Positions 61,062 to 64,000 of a DNA stretch of 64,000 bases are shown in pieces. The DNA lies in assembly GCA_949285075.1 (NCBI GenBank), contig CASDXF010000009.1, positions 1 to 64,000 on the forward strand, given 5' to 3'. The stretch's first letter is position 1; every line of letters begins with the position of its first letter. The DNA is from an uncultured Bacteroides sp. GTDB taxonomy: Bacteria > Bacteroidota > Bacteroidia > Bacteroidales > Bacteroidaceae. The position numbers were made by a program, and so were the translations under genes. The notes under the pieces were generated by a model that worked only from the letters and a program-made list of their open reading frames with translations, was not told the origin of the DNA and ran no database searches.

Positions 61062-61700
61062 TCACTTATATAACCCCGCCTCAATTCCCTGCTTAATGAG
61101 ACGATACAAATCCTTTTGAAATGAAATCTTAAAATAGAATGGGATGCCGTTAGCCGTGCCATCACGCCTTATCGTATCCACCTCACGGGGATTAAAGTCT
61201 ACCTCCCATGAAAGTTCGGGATTATAGGAAATGTCCAAATACCCTGCATTCTCAGTGTTAAAATTGATTGCCTCCAAATGATTATGCGACGCAATAAGGC
61301 GGTAAAGCCCCTCAAAAACAACGAGAACACTCAACTGGTTATGAGACACGTCCAATTCCTTCAATGTAGGAATATCCCTATTATATATCTCCAAGATTCC
61401 CTTTAACCGATTATTCGACACATTTAACCTCTCTATCCCTAAAGGTAACCGCTCTAATATTATCGTGTCCAATAGGTTATGGGACAAGTCCAATGAGGAT
61501 ATCACGTACATCGACAAGTCTGGGAACTCCGTAAGGCTGTCGTTAGACAAGTCATACGATTTCATCACCGAGTCGGGACGAATCCGGTAGAGGCACTCCA
61601 ACTTCGTCTGTTCCTCGGGAACCGGCAGAGGCTCCCGTACTCGCCTGCAGGAAGCGAACAGAAACAGTAAAAGTATAAAATAATAAACAGTGCTCTTCAT
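61062..61700 (-). CDS. Leucine-rich-repeat lipoprotein (paralogue 1, first of the cluster)
   Basis: The 212-aa product has a lipoprotein signal (FILLLFLFASC) and LRR units as in its neighbours (SLDLSHNLLDTIILERLP, RLNVSNNRLKGILEI, ELDVSHNQLSVLVV, YLDISYNPELSWEV), then the shared tail VDTIRRDGTANGIPFYFK. The first gene of four on the minus strand; the promoter is not clear in the AT-rich 61701-61860 stretch. Probably a surface or periplasmic binding protein. Confidence 0.8.
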   Translation of the reverse strand: MKSTVYYFILLLFLFASCRRVREPLPVPEEQTKLECLYRIRPDSVMKSYDLSNDSLTEFPDLSMYVISSLDLSHNLLDTIILERLPLGIERLNVSNNRLKGILEIYNRDIPTLKELDVSHNQLSVLVVFEGLYRLIASHNHLEAINFNTENAGYLDISYNPELSWEVDFNPREVDTIRRDGTANGIPFYFKISFQKDLYRLIKQGIEAGLYK

Positions 61701-61976
61701 AATTCTATTCCTATTTATTTAAGTTAAAATCTTTTCGATATTCTTCTAAGACCTTATCTATGCGGTTTCATTCAAATGATATTATTTCTTTGAGCGACGT
61801 TACGGGAAATGAATCCAATAGGGACGTTCCAACTTAGAGGCCGCATAACGTAAGCGCCTCATTCGCAAAGTAAAGGAAAACTGACGGCATTAGCAAGCAC
61901 ATTTACAAGAAATTTACAATATAGCTCTTGCTTTTTACAGTAACAAATGCTTGACGCATCAAAATAGCGACGACGG

Positions 61977-62087
61977 ATGCTTAACCGACATGAGCGACCC
62001 GCCGCAGCCAAACAGGACAGCAAACAGAAAAGCGAGTACACTTCCGACCCCTTCCGCTTCCGCATGAAAAATGTTCCATTTTTAAGA
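61977..62087. repeat. 111-bp direct repeat, right copy
   Basis: Aligns without gaps to 58884-58994. Its end, ATGTTCCATTTTTAAGA at 62071-62087, is also the left edge of the second copy of the dispersed element. Confidence 0.9.
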
Positions 62088-62618
62088 TTTCCCTCCTAAA
62101 CGGACGGAACGAAATCGCCGCTTTTAGCGTCCGGGGCGCACAAAAATCAGCGATTTTCGACCCGAAACCGCCCGTTTACACGCTCCGGAAGGCCTTTTCG
62201 AGGGGAGGGAAAGGGCTGACGCTCGCGAGAAACAAGGCCGCGGCTCCCGAGAAATAGGGCTACGGCTCGCGAGCCGTAAGGCCACTTGTCAACCGAAAAA
62301 CGAAGGATGGAGAGCGAAAAGCGCCCGATTCGGCGAATCGGACGGGGATTTTACATTTTTTCACCTCTCGTTGCTCCCGTTTTCCGAACGGGACGAATGT
62401 GTCCATATCACGCTCAACGGACCGGTTCGGAAGCGGCGAGACAGCGATTCGCCACAAACGGCGTACAAACGTTACGGCAATGGCCTTTCCGCCGACATCC
62501 TGAATTTCGCTAACGCCGATTCCACGCGTTTTTTCCGTCCGACCCGTACCCCGGTCCGAACCATCGCATTTCTCGGGCCTCAATATGTTCCGTTTTTCAT
62601 CATGGTCTATTTTTAAGA
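62071..62618. repeat. Interspersed non-coding element, copy 2
   Basis: About 548 bp bounded by ATGTTCCATTTTTAAGA (62071-62087) and ATGGTCTATTTTTAAGA (62602-62618). Gene-free. It shares with 12327-12853 the same edge motifs, a central CTCGCGAG array at 22-bp period, GGACGGGxATTTTAC, and a right part with TGAATTTCGCTAACGCCGAT and TGTTCCGTTTTTCA. It ends 10 bp before the -7 box of the M24 peptidase gene. Confidence 0.8.
62221..62274. repeat. Phased array, 22-bp period, GCTCGCGAG palindrome (3 units)
   Basis: GCTC(G/C)CGAG starts at 62221, 62243 and 62265, each 22 bp apart. The last unit extends to a 12-bp perfect palindrome CGGCTCGCGAGCCG-like hairpin. Confidence 0.85.
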
Positions 62619-62627
62619 AAATGTTGC

Positions 62628-62635
62628 TACCTTTG
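62628..62635 (+). promoter_or_regulatory. -7 box of the M24 aminopeptidase gene
   Basis: TACCTTTG, perfect TAnnTTTG, 28 bp before the ATG at 62663. Confidence 0.6.
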
Positions 62636-62662
62636 AAGCGTTCATACACTCAATACGTAAAA

Positions 62663-64000
62663 ATGGAAAAGAATATCAAAGAGCGGTTGCGGGCGCTGCG
62701 GGCGACGTTCGCCCCCAAAGGCATCGGGGCGTTCATCGTGCCGAGCACCGACCCGCACCTCAGCGAATACGTGGCCCCGCACTGGAAGGCGCGCGAATGG
62801 ATTTCTGGATTCACCGGCTCGGCGGGGACGGTGGTGGTGACGGAGAGCGAGGCCGGACTGTGGACCGACTCACGCTACTTTCTGCAAGCCGCCGAGGAGC
62901 TGAAAGGCAGCGGCATCACGCTGTACAAGGAGGGATTGCCCGGCACGCCGAGCGTCACGGAGTTTCTCTCCGAACGCCTGCGCTCCGGCGAGGCGGTGGG
63001 CATCGACGGGAAGATGTTCTCCGTGGCCCAAGTGGAACAGATGGAAAGGGAGCTCGCCCCGCGCGGCATCCGGATAAGGACGGCGGGCGACCCGATGGAA
63101 CGGATATGGGAAGGCCGTCCGCCCATGCCCCAAGACCCGGCCTTCGTCTACGGACTGCAATACGCGGGAAAGAGCTGCCGGGAGAAGGTGGAGGAGATTC
63201 GCAGCGAGCTGAAGGGAGCGAACGCCGAGGCCCTGCTCCTCTCCTCGCTCGACGAAATCGCTTGGACGCTCAACCTCAGGGGGAGCGACGTGCACTGCAA
63301 TCCGGTGGTGGTCAGCTACCTGATGATTACCGCCGGCGAGACGGTCTGCTTCATCGCGCCGGAGAAGGTGACGGAAGAGGTAAGGAGCTATCTGGCCGAA
63401 GAGGGGGTCAGCCTGCGTGACTACGCCGAGGTGGAGGACTACCTGCGCGCGTTCGGGGGACGGAGCCTGCTGCTCGACCCCCGGAAGACAAGCTACGCCA
63501 TCCGCTCGGCGGTCAACCCCTCCTGCGCCGTCGTCCCGGGCGAGTCGCCGGTGGCCCTGCTGAAGGCCGTGCGCAACGAGCAGGAGATAGCCGGCGTTCA
63601 CGAGGCGATGCGTAAAGACGGGGTCGCTCTGGTCAAGTTCCTGAGGTGGCTTGAGGAAGCCGTACCCTCGGGGAAGGAGACGGAGCTGAGCGTGGACCGC
63701 AAGCTGCGCGAATTCCGGTCGGCCCAACCGCTGTACATGGGCGAGAGCTTCGACACCATCGCCGGATACAAGGAGCACGCGGCCATCGTGCACTACACGG
63801 CCACGCCGGAGAGCGACGCCGCCCTGCGTCCCGAGGGACTGCTGCTCATCGACTCCGGAGCGCAGTATCTGGACGGCACGACCGACATCACCCGCACCAT
63901 CGCCTTAGGCGAGCTGACCGAAGAGGAAAAGACCGACTACACGTTAATCTTAAAGGGACATATCGACTTGGCGATGGCGAAGTTCCCCGCCGGAACCCGA
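62663..64000 (+). CDS. Xaa-Pro aminopeptidase (M24B), 3' end outside window
   Basis: The first 446 codons are present, open to the window edge. The product starts MEKNIKERLRALRATFAPKG and has IVPSTDPHLSEYVAPHWKAREWISGFTGSAGTVVV, the creatinase-like N-domain of aminopeptidase P, then a second such domain and the start of the pita-bread catalytic fold: GESFDTIAGYKEHAAIVHYTATP and LLIDSGAQYLDGTTDITRTIALG, containing the first two metal-binding Asp residues. Remaining metal ligands lie beyond the window. The three-domain form (~590-600 aa) is expected. It removes N-terminal residues preceding proline, in the cytoplasm, as no signal peptide is seen. Confidence 0.93.
   Translation, partial: MEKNIKERLRALRATFAPKGIGAFIVPSTDPHLSEYVAPHWKAREWISGFTGSAGTVVVTESEAGLWTDSRYFLQAAEELKGSGITLYKEGLPGTPSVTEFLSERLRSGEAVGIDGKMFSVAQVEQMERELAPRGIRIRTAGDPMERIWEGRPPMPQDPAFVYGLQYAGKSCREKVEEIRSELKGANAEALLLSSLDEIAWTLNLRGSDVHCNPVVVSYLMITAGETVCFIAPEKVTEEVRSYLAEEGVSLRDYAEVEDYLRAFGGRSLLLDPRKTSYAIRSAVNPSCAVVPGESPVALLKAVRNEQEIAGVHEAMRKDGVALVKFLRWLEEAVPSGKETELSVDRKLREFRSAQPLYMGESFDTIAGYKEHAAIVHYTATPESDAALRPEGLLLIDSGAQYLDGTTDITRTIALGELTEEEKTDYTLILKGHIDLAMAKFPAGTR

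Overview
The window is chromosomal DNA from a member of the Bacteroidales, most likely a Bacteroidaceae species; the genus cannot be fixed from the sequence alone. Evidence: promoters of the Bacteroidetes type (TAnnTTTG at -7, TTG-like at -33), no clear Shine-Dalgarno dependence, an HU-HIG DNA-binding protein, a hybrid two-component fructan regulator, DUF4270, GldH and RicT genes, an mreBCD-mrdA-rodA-purH cluster, and a tmRNA whose tag reads GETNYALAA.

Layout. 1-2.1 kb: an IS982-like transposase remnant, a structured leader, a small AT-rich secreted protein and an AraC regulator with an atypical N-terminus. 2.2-12.2 kb: rplU-rpmA, nhaD, an HU-like protein, a Gfo/Idh/MocA oxidoreductase with a HEAT/DUF1080 protein (probably a glycoside-processing pair), and a GH2 glycosidase. 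12.2-13.4 kb: a non-coding stretch with an interspersed 527-bp element, palindrome arrays and a candidate structured RNA. 13.4-23.7 kb: a markedly AT-rich eight-gene operon (see below). 23.9-28.2 kb: ssrA (tmRNA), serS and a Kef-type antiporter. 28.9-35.5 kb: a compact fructose/fructan locus (MFS transporter, fructokinase, GH32, hybrid two-component regulator). 36-46.5 kb: an NfnAB-like fusion, panD, panC, a one-domain glycogen-synthase homologue, a DUF4270 lipoprotein, metF, holB, ricT, gldH. 47-58.5 kb, all on the minus strand: rodA, mrdA, mreD, mreC, mreB, purH, an M13 peptidase and an ABC-F ATPase. 59-61.7 kb: four paralogous lipoproteins (three LRR, one with a TonB-like C-terminus) between 111-bp direct repeats. 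62.7 kb to the end: an M24 aminopeptidase cut by the window edge.

The most interesting system is the 13.4-23.7 kb operon. In order it encodes a VWA-like lipoprotein, a three-TM protein, a tubulin/FtsZ-superfamily protein, a 1131-aa protein with an actin/Hsp70 ATPase domain, a coiled-coil membrane protein, a MotA/ExbB-like channel subunit with a long tail, a MotB/OmpA-like subunit with the proton-channel Asp, and a trypsin-like lipoprotein. This combines a predicted ion-driven stator, two cytoskeletal-type NTPases and envelope-facing sensor/protease lipoproteins. It shares themes with the FtsZ-like/VWA/OmpA membrane-remodelling neighbourhood predicted by Makarova and Koonin (2010, from memory) and with the ZorAB motor of Zorya defence, but matches neither fully. 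Base composition, a preceding structured RNA and a position facing the 3' end of ssrA suggest a horizontally acquired module; membrane remodelling or anti-phage defence are the leading hypotheses, both unproven.

A second pattern is window-wide: long intergenic regions carry short arrays of palindromes phased at 21, 22 or 23 bp, with the core sequence differing between arrays (TGTACA, CTCGCGAG, GGTAGCTACC, TCACAT-6-ATGTGA, CACGTCGTG) while the spacing stays near two helical turns.
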